Numbered from the stretch's first letter, positions 32,640-43,535 are shown. The stretch: 64,000 nt of DNA from Peromyscus leucopus (GCF_004664715.2 NC_051068.1:51439453-51503452), one strand, 5' to 3'. Notes: a model not told the origin generated them from the letters alone. Program-made: numbers and translations.

Positions 32640-32873
32640 TAAATACACTATTTTACATTTAGTACAATTTGATCATATTCTTTCTTCACTTTCATCTCCT
32701 CTCAGATCTTCCCCACCTCCCTAACTACCCACTTTATATACTTTTTCTCTTTCTCTAAAAACTTTGTAAAATAAAGGCAAACAAAAAAAATATATTTTCT
32801 TTGATGGAACTATCAATTTTTCCTATCTTGCCTTCAAGATCTGAAATTATCTGTATCTTGAGTTTTTCTGCCT
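32640..32873 (-). mobile_element. L1 fragments, antisense (3' UTR piece, then ORF1 piece)
   Basis: TTTGATCATATTCTTTCTTC and TCAGATCTTCCCCACCTCCC are antisense L1 3' UTR. GCCTTCAAGATCTGAAATTA (32830 on) is antisense L1 ORF1 and continues beyond the LTR at 33372. Confidence 0.6.
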
Positions 32874-33371
32874 TGCCCACAGTCAGGACAAATCTCTGTC
32901 ACCCGCCAGTCCCACAGCCGCTCAGACCCAACCAAGTAAACACAGAGACTTATATTGCTTACAAACTGTATGGCCGTGGCAGGCTTCTTGTTAACTATTC
33001 TTATATCTTAAAGTAACGCATTTCTACAAATCTATACCTCACCACGTGGCTGGTGGCTTGTCGGCGTCTTCACATGCTGCTGGTCATGGCGGCGGCTGCA
33101 GCCAGTCCTTCTGCCTTCCTGTCCTTTTATTTCTCCTCTCTGTTAGTCCCGCCTATCCTTCCTGCCTAGCCACAGCCGATCAGGTTTTATTTATTGACCA
33201 ATCAGAACAACTTGACATACAGACCATCCCCCAGCACAGCCATGTGCAGACCATCTCAAACACCTGCACTCAGGCCCATGGTCCTAATCATCCTCTATAC
33301 GGACCTGCTGGGTAACGCCACAAGGAACCCAAGAAGGGCTCCCACAGGACATACATTAACATCCCACAGCA
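32874..33371 (-). mobile_element. LTR, MYSERV/RMER15-like family, long form, in L1
   Basis: The plus strand reads TGCCCACAGTCAGGAC to CATCCCACAGCA, so the minus-strand LTR starts TGCTGTGGGATG. Shared blocks with 18718 (reversed) are ACAAACTGTATGGCCGTGGC, CACCACGTGGCTGG and TATTGACCAATCAGAAC. It is about 140 bp longer than its relatives, with extra sequence (about 33220-33360) in U3. No clean TSD is visible. L1 ORF1 antisense lies on both sides. Confidence 0.8.
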
Positions 33372-34060
33372 ATTATCTCCTTTATATCTTCTAAATTATT
33401 GGCAAAACTTACCTCTGAGATTTTTGTTTCAATTTCTGAGTTTTCTAGTATTAATTTTCTTTTAGTGAATCAATTGCTTTTCAAAATTCTATTTCCATGC
33501 TGTGACTTGTTTTCATTATTTCAGTAAACATTTTCACCATATATATTAAGACATGTGTTCATATATGCTTTTAGGTCCTTGAGCATATTCGTAATTACTA
33601 ATTTGAAGTCCATGCCTTGTGCTTCAGCTAAACTGCTTCTCTCAAGACCAGTAGGGTGGTTGGATTCTGGAGGATGCATATTTTTATGATTAGTCAAGCT
33701 TTTGTTTTTATGCTGGGATCCAGGCATCTGGTTGTACACTACTGAAGTGTTTCTTGGTGTAGACATCTGGCCTTGTCTTTGTTGGGTGGTTTTTCTAGTC
33801 TTTGTCTGTTGTTGATGACTGTGGGTCCTAGCCAACTGTAGCAGTTTTCAGTATCTAACTTCAAGCCTAGTATGATGCCTGTGTGCTCTCTGCAGTGGTT
33901 CTGTCAATCCATGGGGAGTCACAAAGGAACAGAGATGTGCTAGAAGGAATAGTTGAATGTGTCATTGGATCAAATTGGGATGATCCCTGACTACTGGTCC
34001 CCACTAACAGGACTAGTCCCAAGGGGAAGAGTATCCTATCTGATTTGAAGATACAGCTAT
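33372..34060 (-). mobile_element. L1 ORF1/5' UTR region, antisense
   Basis: GAGATTTTTGTTTCAATTTCTGAG, CTTTTAGGTCCTTGAGCATA, GTAGGGTGGTTGGATTCTGG and GGGATCCAGGCATCTGGTTG correspond to the antisense of the L1 ORF1 start and the 5' UTR. The 104-codon frame at 33521-33835 lies in the L1 sense direction here and may be a remnant of ORF1-adjacent sequence. Confidence 0.65.
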
Positions 34061-34835
34061 CTATTTATAATTTTGCCTTAAGTCTCAAGAAAACAGAGAT
34101 CATTTCAAACTTTAAATTTGAAAGTATCACAAAGAAAATCTAGATAAATTAGAAATTAAAGTGAAATAGAAAGTAGGGAAAGTGATGGGAGCAGGGAAAT
34201 GCATGAAACCAACTTAAGATATATCTCTGTAGATCTCAATAGCTGGAAGAACTTTTGACAATCTTTAGTCTATTTATCATTATTTAAATTTTTGTGGTAC
34301 TAAATATTTACATTGTAATTTATTATCTGCAATTTTCATCTGTAAAAGATATATTATTTCATATATTTTGAATGAGGTAAAATACATGCAAACAAAATAA
34401 GCCCTACCTTAATAAGTTTGTGACATATCTTATTTGGGGCCCACTATTATTCTTCTGAAGGAGAACAGAACAAAATTGAATACCTCTAATATTTTAAAAA
34501 TGGTATTGATTTGTCTTCAGAAGATAGCATTGTAAATTACTTTCTCTTAAATACCACATTACTTGAAATTAAAAGGTATTATTTATGTTTTGGTATAGGC
34601 ATCACTGATACATATGCAACAGAAATAATATGGAAGCAAAAGAATTTAAGTAGTCCCAAGGGTATCTCAATACTGAACTTTGGAAGATTGCTTTTTCCCC
34701 CCCTCTGGATAGATGAAATCAGGCGAAGAGCTGATTGGATAAGCTTCATATAAATTAAGGCACAGTGGCTAATTCAATAATTGTGTTAGATAAATTTTAG
34801 AAGAAGAACTGTAATAATATTCCTATGCACAGACT
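34061..34835. other. AT-rich non-coding stretch, no gene seen
   Basis: No repeat recognised; an 80-codon frame (34511-34753) has no domain. Confidence 0.5.
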
Positions 34836-34836
34836 T

Positions 34837-34838
<2 letters not shown>

Positions 34839-34893
<55 letters not shown>
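34839..34893. repeat. (GA)n microsatellite, about 27 units
   Basis: A pure purine GA array; homopurine and potentially triplex-forming. Confidence 0.98.
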
Positions 34894-34895
<2 letters not shown>

Positions 34896-35089
34896 TGCTG
34901 AGAGCTAGTTTAGAAAAAAAATGAATTGGATACTAAGCATTTTAAATTTAAGAAATGATGCAGCATTCTAAATTGCATCCTGAAGTATCAGCTAGAAAAA
35001 TGAAGCTAAAATATCACAGTAGGTTTAAACCTGCTCAGAGAGATGAGACTCTTTTACACAGAAGTCAAATTTTAAGCCTTTGTCAAAGA

Positions 35090-35738
35090 TGTATGGTAAA
35101 AGGGCCAGCCAAAGAAACACACCATGAGACCTGAGTCAATTCACTGACCTTGAAACTAGAGCCAAAAGGTTAAAAAAAGCCAGGGAAAGAAACACACTTT
35201 GACCCTGAAACCAGAGCCAAAGAAATACAATCTAACTCAGCACAAAAACTAACCAGTCCTTAAGCACTAAAAACAACCAATTCCTGAGCTTGAAATCCAG
35301 CTCATCGCTGAGCTTTTTCAAACTCAGGAATTGAAATCTGTCCAATTCCCACTCTGTAAATCTTCACTCTGGAAAAACTCAGCCCCTAAAAAGCCCTACA
35401 TAAGCCCTGTACCTGTTCACTTTGAAGTTGCCTTTTTCCATCCTGACAGAGGCAGCCACTCCTGGATTCCTCCCTCCCAATAACTTTTGAATGAGTTTTG
35501 GATAATGACCTTCTTTCACCACAGTGAAGCAGAGCAGAAAGTCACAACTTCAGCTGGAGCAAGAGCAGAACTGCTACATCCCTGGGACGGAGCGATCATT
35601 CCCCACCAGAAGAGAGCTGTAGGTATTGCCTGGCTTCCAACAGCCCCAACATGTTTCCCTTCAAAGCTCTACCATTTACAGGTATAGCCTGGCTTCTGAT
35701 GGCCAGGATACCTTTCCTTCCAGAGCTGAATACTTACA
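35090..35738 (+). mobile_element. Probable LTR with U3 and U5 tandem repeats
   Basis: From TGTATGGTAAAAGGGCC to ACTTACA. U3 has repeated AAAGAAACACAC blocks (35111, 35186, and a variant at 35220) and repeated CTGAAACCAGAGCCAAAG-type blocks (35148, 35203). CCTACATAAGCCCTG near 35395 could be a weak TATA. At the 3' end a roughly 60-bp unit GTATTGCCTGGCTTC...TTTACA is repeated (35624-35681 and 35682-35738). No TSD is certain. The layout resembles VL30/ERV1-type LTRs, but the class is inferred. Confidence 0.6.
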
Positions 35739-35778
35739 GTAGTTGTATTTTTTAAAATTAGGAATTGGTTTATCTACA

Positions 35779-35803
35779 AATAAAAAAAAAAAAAAAAAAA
35801 AAA
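35779..35803. repeat. Poly(A) tract
   Basis: About 24 uninterrupted A residues, possibly the tail of an unrecognised retroelement on the plus strand. Confidence 0.85.
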
Positions 35804-35809
35804 GAGAAA

Positions 35810-36570
35810 CTTGTGAAATGCATCTTGTTCAAAGTTCAGGCACTTAAAAAAACAGGATGATGATTGAGATAAAAATCTGAAACTAATGAAAATATGAAGA
35901 ACTAAGATGAAATTTAAAAATAAAAAAGGCAACTTTTAAGAGGCTCCAGGACTTTAGTACTGAAGCCTAAGGAAATGCTTTGAGTGGGCTATTTGCTCAA
36001 AAGTATTAAACAAAAGAAAAATGTGAAATATGAATCAGAAATATCAAAGAAATGCATGCACTTTCATACATAATGTCATTTTTCTTGAATTATCTTCAAG
36101 GTCTTTTACAATGAATTATGGCAAGTTAAAAGTATATTTGATGACTCTTTTAGACACTGCTCAGAGCTTCTACCAAATGGCACTAATTCTCAGTGCTTAC
36201 ATTCAAAATTGATGGACCATGATAAAAATCCTTGTGTATGTGATTGCCTTTGGATAGCCAGGTTCAGGGGAAAAGAGGAAATATGTTGTGAGTTCTCAAA
36301 AGATATACTATTATTTCTAACCTGCTGTTATAAAAAATATAGGAAGAGAACTGGATAAGTCCTCTGTAGAACGGGAAACAGAATATTTGCTATGAAGGGG
36401 AGAAATAGAAAAATAGGTTGAGGAGATTTATTTGATGAGGGAGGGGATAGAAATACAGAGGGAGAGGGAAGATGTGTGTGAGAGTAACAGCATAAAGGGT
36501 GTTTGAAAAAAAAGCCATAGTGAAATTTATTATTTATAACTACTTAAAATTGAGAATAATATCCACAAAT
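35810..36570. other. Non-coding stretch, no gene seen
   Basis: No repeat or domain recognised. A purine-rich patch lies at 36415-36485. Confidence 0.5.
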
Positions 36571-36572
<2 letters not shown>

Positions 36573-36615
<43 letters not shown>

Positions 36616-36680
36616 AATCATCTATCTACCTATAATCTATCAATCATCTACCTATATATCCATCTATCATCTATCTATAA
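36573..36680. repeat. (TCTA)n microsatellite with degenerate flank
   Basis: About 11 clean TCTA units (36573-36615) run into TCAATCATCTACC variants to about 36680. The ORF across it encodes only Ile-Tyr-Leu-Ser repeats. Confidence 0.95.
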
Positions 36681-36739
36681 ACTGCTTATCTATTTACTCA
36701 TCTACAGTTTAAATGAAGCACCATAAGACAACAATGCTC

Positions 36740-37570
36740 CCCCCAAAACAAACCAACCACATAAACAAAGTACATAGACTATCTGAGAAAATTCCAGTGC
36801 CAGGCCAGAGGAACTTCAAGTTATTGGTGAGGGGAGTCTAAAGGGCGCTCAAAGCGATATGGGCTAAGACCATTGCCCTTGGTGTTTTACATAAAGTGAA
36901 AGATCTTATTGCTGTTGACACTACATACCTAGAACACAGTAATTCCAGAAATCATTCTGGATCTGACCTTAAAAGCTCCACATTGAGTATTAGCTCTCCC
37001 AATTTCAGAGAAAGCCATGTAAATTGCCAACAGAGAGCAGCTTTTAATATTCTGTTAAATATAAAGTCATGGGTCCCAACCATGACCAGTACAACAGGAT
37101 TCCTAAAAATTTAGGACTCTCACATATATCCTAGGGATAGCCAACAGAGACCTAATTATACTTAAAGCTTGCTGAGGAGAGACTTCATCCTTTCATAGTA
37201 AATTTAGCTAAATACCTGTACTGGTAAGACCACAGAATCTCGAGGAAAATATGTTACTGCCCCTTCCCTAAACCGGTACAATCTTTACCTGCATTTAAAC
37301 ATTTGTTCTTACATCCACAGGTAAGTACAGCTCTCAGACCTCATCAAAGAGACTTTTGTTTGTTTGTTTGTTTATTTGTTTTTATAACACATGAAGATAA
37401 GTATGGAAAGCCACAACTAGTCAAAATACAGAGATTGACTGACGGTTGGGTGACTGCCCCCAATGAACAGTTTTAACACACTGCCTAGACTTAGCAGTGA
37501 GGACACATCATAGCAGGAAGGTCGTAAGTTTGTAAGCGCCCAAAGAACAGGACATCTGCTGCAGGATCAT
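36740..37570 (+). mobile_element. L1 (Lx-type) 3' UTR
   Basis: AGGGCGCTCAAAGCGATATG, GGATCTGACCTTAAAAGCTC, CAGAGAAAGCCATGTAAATT, TTTTAATATTCTGTTAAAT, GCCAACAGAGACCTAATTAT and ACCTCATCAAAGAGACTT follow the L1 3' UTR order closely. This is one of the longest L1 pieces here. The frame at 36896-37114 is not a gene. Confidence 0.78.
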
Positions 37571-37764
37571 TTCTTTAAGAAGGTGGAAAAAAAAAAAGAG
37601 AGCCATTAAGTATGGGACTTGTTTTCAAACATACAGTAGCTATCCAGTAAGCATTAATGAACTAAGAAAACACAAAGGAAAGAGCCCTTTCTCTGTAATA
37701 TTATCTGTGTTTCACATTGAGTCCTCCAATCCATTTATTGATGTCATTCAACTATGGGGACGAA

Positions 37765-37895
37765 GACATGAATTCAAGCGTGCTATCTTATTACTTGAGA
37801 GGTAAGACAGGATGGTCAGGAATACAAAGGCAGTGTAGGCTACATTTGAGACCTTGTCTCAAAATAAAACCAGCAAAAATAAATAAATATTAGAA
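37765..37895 (+). mobile_element. B1/PB1-related SINE, diverged
   Basis: TTACTTGAGAGGTAAGACAGG, TGGTCAGGAATACAAAGGCAG, TGTAGGCTACATTTGAGACC and TTGTCTCAAAATAAAAC are a worn B1-type SINE. Confidence 0.7.
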
Positions 37896-38505
37896 AAGAG
37901 AGCATATGACAGATATAATTACATTACTATGATATTACAAATTTTACATTAGCATTCACTTTGAGCATAAAAGGACACGTGCTCCTATCTCTTTTTTTTC
38001 ACTGCATTAATCCTAAATGACAATGTCAAAGAAACCAAAAATATTCATTCAGTTTTATCCTTAGCACTGTTTTGTTCATCTCTATATGTTACTAGTTATT
38101 CTACTGAAATGTAGCTTTTTTCTCAAGTTTTCAATTATATTTCTTAAAAATCCATTATTATAAAAGTATTTGATAAATTATATAGGTGCACTCACAATGC
38201 TATCATCAGGTTTTGCAACAAAATAGCAGGTTATTAAAATCAACACAAATAAATCAATAGCCTATCTATTTACAACTGACAAGCACAGCGAAAATGGAAA
38301 TAATTCAATTCACATTAGATACACAAACACAACTCCCTTCCAAAAAATGGAAAAACAGCAACTGAGAATTAACCTATCCAATGAAACAAAAGATCACTAC
38401 AATGAAAATTTTTTGATACTGAGTAAAGAAATTGAAGAAGACACTAGAAGGTGGAGGGACATGATTGTGTTCATGGTTGGATGAAATCAGGGTGTTTATT
38501 CACAG
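37896..38505. other. AT-rich non-coding stretch, no gene seen
   Basis: Nothing recognised beyond AT-rich sequence. Confidence 0.5.
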
Positions 38506-38509
38506 ACAT

Positions 38510-38672
38510 ATTTTCTTTTTGCTTTTTATGTGTGTATATGAACATGGTGTTTGGGCTGCAGGTAGACTATCATAAGTGCTACAGTTTATGTGGCTGCTGG
38601 CAATCCAAACTCTACCTCTCATGCTAGCCTAAAAGTGCTTTATCCACTGAGCTATGTCCTCCGCCTCAAAGC
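38510..38672 (-). mobile_element. B2/B3-type SINE, antisense, diverged
   Basis: TTTTATGTGTGTATATGAAC, TGGCTGCTGGCAATCCAAAC and AGTGCTTTATCCACTGAGCTATGTCCTCC end with the inverted tRNA-like head. Confidence 0.65.
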
Positions 38673-39086
38673 TGTACTACTATTACACAAAATTACCTTG
38701 AAATTTAATCATTGAAAATGACTATTGAAACTTGACACATTATTTCAAGCAAGATTTACTATTGGGCTATGTGCTAAAACTGGATTAATCTTCATTAATA
38801 ATAAATTTGGATAGCCATTTTTTGCCAGAAATAAGGTATTTTTCCTTTCAAGAATATATTTCATTATTTTCTCTCTAATGTTTATTCTGCAATCTTTAAC
38901 AGCCTTCCCTTCAATCCAGTAAAGGAAGCTAAATCTTGTTCAGCCACTCTTTGAGAAATGTAAAACTGTGAATATTGGTCATTCATATGAAGATTTAGAA
39001 AAAGTTACATGTGTAGAATGTTCTTCTAGTACTTTTTAATCTCCTGGTTATTGTATCTAGGATGACATCTATGGATGAGGAAGTGC
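38673..39086. other. AT-rich non-coding stretch, no gene seen
   Basis: No recognised element. Confidence 0.5.
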
Positions 39087-39405
39087 AACACATGCAGTCC
39101 AAGGATTCAGGAATTCAGGAGGTGGAGGCAAAAGAATTAGAATTTCTTTCTTTCTTTTTTTTTTTTTTGTTTGTTTGTTTGTTTGTTTTTTGTTTTTTGA
39201 GACAGGGTTTCTCTGTGTAATTTTGGGATTTTGGTGCCTGTACTGAATCTCCCTCTGTAGACCAGGCTGGCCTCAAACTCACGGAGATCCCTCTGGCTCT
39301 GCTGGGATTAAAGGCATGTGCCACTGCTGAATTAGAATTTCAAAGCCATATTCAGGTGAATAGCAAGTTTGAAGTTAGCCTGGACTAAGTGAAATACTGT
39401 CACAA
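39087..39405 (+). mobile_element. Older B1/B4-type SINE split by a B1
   Basis: CACATGCAGTCCAAGGATTC, AGGAGGTGGAGGCAAAAG (to 39146) and, after the nested B1, AATTTCAAAGCCATATTCAG and GAAGTTAGCCTGGACTAAGTGAA form one plus-strand SINE. Confidence 0.7.
39147..39329 (-). mobile_element. B1 SINE nested in an older SINE, with TSD
   Basis: The antisense B1 has a long T/GTTT-rich tail (39150-39198) and GAGACAGGGTTTCTCTGTGT. AATTAGAATTTC flanks it at 39135-39146 and 39330-39341. A central stretch (GGGATTTTGGTGCCTGTACT, 39225-39244) departs from the usual B1 sequence. Confidence 0.9.
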
Positions 39406-40145
39406 TTAAATAATGAATGAATGGATTGTTTTCCAAATGCCTAGATAAAGGAATAAAGGTTCTTTTAAGATGGTAATTTGAATATAATGATCAGAGAAAC
39501 TCATTTTTGTGATACAATTATAAACTAAATAACTTGAAGCTGATTCTAAGCTTCTGTGGTTACAGATTTGTCTTCAAATGGTGACATCAACTTTGAGACA
39601 GAATATTCTAGAACAAAAGTTTAGAAATTTTTTCTTTAAGTTATAATAAAGTTATAAAATTTCTTGAAAGCTAATTGAATGCTGATGAGAAAATGAGACA
39701 GAAGCACATTGTAATTACTGAATATATTTATAGTGAATTTGTAACTTGAGAATTAGGGTAATTATCAAGTTTCCCATAATAACTTTTATGTATAGCCCCT
39801 GTTGTTTTTGTTAATTAGAATTATAACTAAGTTATCAAGAAACAATGCATATTTTCACAAAATTTTAATTAGTTTAAAGAAACTAGGATGCATTTGCTAA
39901 GGAATTATTTAAAATTACAATTGTGGCTGCTTAAAGTGTATAAATTACTGTAGTAATTCTATGCATATTTTATTATATTAATTCTAAGTGAAGACAGAAT
40001 TATTATAAAATAATTGACATTTCTATTTGATGCCTTTGTGTGTTGCCATTTCTGTTCATCTGGAAACTTTCAATTGATTAATGATTTATTGTAAAAAAAA
40101 ATTCTTTATCAGAATACAAACTTTTTGAATTCATATTGTAATTTT
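39406..40145. other. AT-rich non-coding stretch, no gene seen
   Basis: No repeat or gene recognised. Confidence 0.5.
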
Positions 40146-40149
40146 ATCT

Positions 40150-40540
40150 TAAATTTAATGTTTGAGAATTTATACATGCATCCAATATGTTCTGATCAAA
40201 TCTTCTTTTCTTTATCTTCAACTTCTCCCACATCTCACTTAACAATCTCCTCTCAAGGTCAAATACCCTTTTGCACATGTACTCAGTCTACACAGTCCTT
40301 TCTGAAAGCCATTACCTGCCGAATCTCCTCACTTAGGGTTGAGACTTATGATTTTTGTGCATGCAGTCGTGGCCACTGGGAGGCCCTGGGAGTAGCACTC
40401 CTGTCACACCTTGAAAAATCTTTGGCAGCAGTCTTTCTCCTCCTTTACAATCTTTCCACACCTCTTGTGTGAGTAAAGCTGAGCCTTGGGGAAGGGCTCA
40501 GGATATGTCTGGCCCATGGAGTACTGACTACTCCATCGTC
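40150..40540 (-). mobile_element. L1 3' UTR-related sequence, antisense (weak)
   Basis: ATATGTTCTGATCAAATCTTC, CTCCCACATCTCACTTAAC and GTGGCCACTGGGAGGCCCTG recall antisense L1 3' UTR. A 115-codon plus-strand frame (40125-40472) spans it; it has no recognisable domain. Confidence 0.35.
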
Positions 40541-40544
40541 TTTC

Positions 40545-40790
40545 TTTCCTTTTTTTTTTATTTAATTTTTTTTCATTTTACATTCCAATCATAGTTCTCC
40601 TTCCCTTTCCTTCTCCTGCTCCCCCATCCTCACCTCCCCCCTCCCCCATCCACTCCTCAGAGAGGGTAAGGCCTCCCTTGGGGAGTCAACAAAGTCTGGC
40701 ATACCAAGTTGAGGCAGGCCCAAGCCCCTCCCCACTTCATTAAGGCTGATCAAGGTTTCTTTAAACTAAAATTCAATTGGTTGTGAGTCT
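40545..40790 (-). mobile_element. L1 3' end (G-rich type), inverted
   Basis: TTTTCATTTTACATTCCAATC, CCCCCTCCCCCATCCACTCC, AGAGGGTAAGGCCTCCCTTG and AAGTTGAGGCAGGCCCAAGC are the reverse complement of the L1 end seen at 16470, 21640, 26050, 56140 and 60545. Confidence 0.85.
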
Positions 40791-41049
40791 GTCCTAACCA
40801 CCATCTGCTGATAAAAGAAATGTCTCTGTTGAAGTTTGAGAACTTCACAAATCTGGCTACAAAGATAAGTATTTAGAACGCATTTAATACTATGTGCTTG
40901 TGTTTGCTAGTTTTATGTAAACTTTACATGAGTTAGCCATTTGGGAAGTTGGAATATTATCATTATTTATGATGGTTGGTTACAAGTTGTTAATTGTTAA
41001 TGGTCAGGAACAAAACTGAACAAGGAAATTAGATTCAGAGTTTTTGTTT

Positions 41050-41106
41050 GAGAAAGAAAGGAAGAAAGAAAGAAAGAAAGACAGAAAGACAGAAAGAAAA
41101 GGAAAA
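41050..41106. repeat. (GAAA)n-type purine tract
   Basis: GAAA, GGAA and GACA units form a mostly purine run. Confidence 0.9.
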
Positions 41107-41556
41107 GGAGACTATAGATTTGAGGTAGATCATCAAATGTACTCTGAGAAAAAAGATAAAGAAATAATAGGATAAATGGGTAGATCATTGAATCTACACT
41201 AAAAAGAAAAATTGGAAGATATAAAAATGACAAAAGGCAGATTATTGAAGATTTTTGAAAAGAAAAAAGAGAGAATATGAATATAATAAGATTAAAAAGG
41301 TCAATTTTTGAATCTACTTTTAAAAAGCAACTACTTGTTTTAAATAGGATAAGTAATGAAATTTTTTGTCTGAGTTTATTAAATGTTACTGGACATTGTT
41401 AATATATATAATGGAGTTTTCTGTCTGAATCTGTCAAATGTTGGTGGACTAGACATGGTTAATGTAATTTTTGACTGTATATATTGTATATACATATTGG
41501 ATAGTTTTTCTTGTATTAGTTATAAGCTTTTTTATTTTAGACAAAAAAGGAGGAAA
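41107..41556 (+). mobile_element. ERV internal 3' region ending in a polypurine tract
   Basis: This stretch runs straight into the LTR at 41557. Its last 14 bases AAAAAAGGAGGAAA (41543-41556) are a polypurine tract in the expected position for plus-strand priming. The first part is a tandem repeat (41125-41320). No env or other coding remnant is recognisable, so this is the non-coding 3' tail of a provirus whose 5' part is gone. Confidence 0.65.
41125..41325 (+). repeat. Tandem repeat of about 57 bp, four units
   Basis: GTAGATCATCAAATGTACT (41125), GTAGATCATTGAATCTACACT (41180), GCAGATTATTGAAGA (41237) and GGTCAATTTTTGAATCTACT (41299) recur at 55, 57 and 62 bp, each followed by an A-rich GAAAAAGA segment. 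Confidence 0.75.
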
Positions 41557-42033
41557 TGTGGTGGTATTGTGTTCCCCAAAATGTTGTGCACCCTAATAAA
41601 CTTATCTGGGGTCAGAGAACAGAACAGCCACTAGATAGACATAGAGGCCAGAAAATGGTGGCACTCACGCCTTTAATCCTAGGATTCCAGAGGCTGAAAT
41701 CTGTCTGGATCTCTGAGTTCAAGGCCACACTGGAAACAGCTAGGCATGGTGACTCACACGCCTTTAATCGCAGGGAGTGATGGCAGAAAGCAGAAAGGTA
41801 TATAAGGCATGAAGACCAGGAATAGAAGCTTTTTGGCTGGTTAAGCATTCAGGCTTTTGAGAGGCAGTTCAGCTGAGATTCATTTGGAGAAGAACTCAAA
41901 GGCTTCCAATCGGAGGAAACAGGATCAGCTGAGGAACTGGGGAGATGAGGTAGCTGTGGCTTGTTCTGCTTCTCTGATCTTCCAATGTTCAGATTTGTTT
42001 TAATTAATAAGACCATTTAAGATAACTGCTACA
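41557..42033 (+). mobile_element. 3' LTR, TGTGGTGGTATTG family (RMER17-like?)
   Basis: It starts TGTGGTGGTATTGTGTTCCC directly after a polypurine tract and ends near TAACTGCTACA, 477 bp. CCTAATAAAC (41592-41601) near the start, two B1-like modules with CGCCTTTAATC (41668 and 41760) and AAGGTATATAAGGCAT (41796-41811, a possible TATA) are visible. Other copies are at 45668, 24306 (reversed) and 6356 (reversed). Name is from memory. Confidence 0.8.
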
Positions 42034-42400
42034 TTTATGGATAGATTTTTTTGGCTCTATATTTGTTTTACATTAACTTGGCAGGTTTTGGATAAGCTGA
42101 ATGGTGCTTGAAGTTTAATCTTGGGGTTCTCAGTGAAGATGTGTGAATAGAGTTTCAGAAGCGACCTTAGCAAGCAAATGTGCAGTCTCTGACCACAGCG
42201 GTAAAAGTCCATGTAACTAGCTGGTGTGTGCTGTGGCACATGTACTTGTTCAGAACTCAGATTTGCAGATGGCTGATGCTTGGGACTGCGGGGCTGATGG
42301 GGTGCTACCTGTGGAGAGTGGGCATATATCTTAATGCAGTTCTCAGATGACAATTACTTAGCACCTTAGTATGTCATTTACAGGCAATATTTGGCTTTGG
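42034..42400. other. Non-coding stretch, no gene seen
   Basis: The minus-strand frame at 42057-42353 (98 codons) has no recognised domain. No repeat identified. Confidence 0.5.
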
Positions 42401-42401
42401 T

Positions 42402-42402
<1 letters not shown>

Positions 42403-42453
<51 letters not shown>
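42403..42453. repeat. (AC)n microsatellite, about 25 units
   Basis: An uninterrupted CA array. Confidence 0.98.
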
Positions 42454-42455
<2 letters not shown>

Positions 42456-42596
42456 ATTCTTCCCTTTCATTTGCTTCCCTTATAGTTTTCTTTCTGCTTT
42501 AATGTTAAATGTGTTTTTTGGCCTCTGTAGCCTTCCTCAATAGAAACTTTTATGAAGAAAAAAAATATTTTAAGACAGTAAAATATTGTGGTCTGG

Positions 42597-42790
42597 AGTG
42601 AAAGTTCAAAAATTAAAGTACTGCATTCTTTTCCAAAAGAACTGGTTCAATTACTAGAACCCACATGGCAGCTTACAAATATTTGATTCCCAAAATAGCT
42701 AAACACATCAGGCACCAGACATATATGTAGTGCACAGACATGCATGTGGGTGAAGTATTTATATATATACATTAATAAAGAGGGAATAAA
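42597..42790 (+). mobile_element. B2 SINE, diverged
   Basis: GTACTGCATTCTTTTCCAAA, CTGGTTCAATTACTAGAACC, CACATGGCAGCTTACAAATA, GCACAGACATGCATGTGGG and ATTAATAAAG at the tail are in B2 order. Confidence 0.75.
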
Positions 42791-43482
42791 ATATCAATCC
42801 AAAGGCTGTTCTTATGATTTCTGAATTGTTATAAAATTCACATAAAATTCATCTTAATTGACCTGTGTTTTTCACTACAAATATAAATATTTCTAATGAG
42901 GTTATTTAAAAATATTTAAAATTTGATCATTCACACTTCTACTTTTAGAAACAATTGGTCAACTACTCGTAAACAAATGGCCTTGGAGAATTAGAAAATC
43001 TAGGTAGTATAAAAATCAAATTCAATTACAGCATCAGAAAGCTTCCAGCCAGTCAAAACTTTAAAGGTCAAGATGAAATGGAAGAAAGACTTTCTGTAGA
43101 CTAATTTACGGTATACACATCACAGCTGGCATTTAGTTCTTTTACAGAACACATAGTTAACTATGCCTGATCATTTGTGATACATTTTGTTTTCTATAAA
43201 GGACAATTGTAGTTCATTACAATTGAGTTTTAAAAATAGATTTAATGATTAAGGCACTAAGTGAAAGAGAGATGCTCAGGACAAAGAGAGTGCACACACA
43301 AACAATGGGTACAATTTTCACAAAAGACAAAGTCACACCTCTTTCTTGAGTTTTCATTAACATAACTTTAAATATTTTCTAATTTCCTTGCCATTTCCTC
43401 ATTGATTATTGGATTATTCAGAAATGACTTATTTCCAGGTATTTTCTTTCTCTCCTTTCCTGCCTTCTGTTCTGTCTTTCTG

Positions 43483-43483
<1 letters not shown>
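42791..43483. other. AT-rich non-coding stretch, no gene seen
   Basis: No element recognised. Confidence 0.5.

Positions 43484-43535
<52 letters not shown>

Noticed and set aside
33046..33315. 89-codon frame with Ala/Gly start resembling a signal peptide
   Set aside because: Entirely inside an LTR copy; read through on the non-coding strand.
33521..33835. 104-codon minus frame, Gln/Thr-rich
   Set aside because: Lies within L1 ORF1/5' UTR-derived sequence and lacks any full ORF1 domain.
36573..36680. Possible CRISPR-like regular repeat
   Set aside because: Simple TCTA tetranucleotide array with no spacers; the window is mammalian.
40125..40472. 115-codon plus-strand frame
   Set aside because: Overlaps probable antisense L1 3' UTR and shows no recognisable domain.
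41796..41811. Possible host promoter TATA (GGTATATAAGG)
   Set aside because: Lies inside an LTR family and recurs only as a weaker form at 45915; not treated as a host regulatory site.
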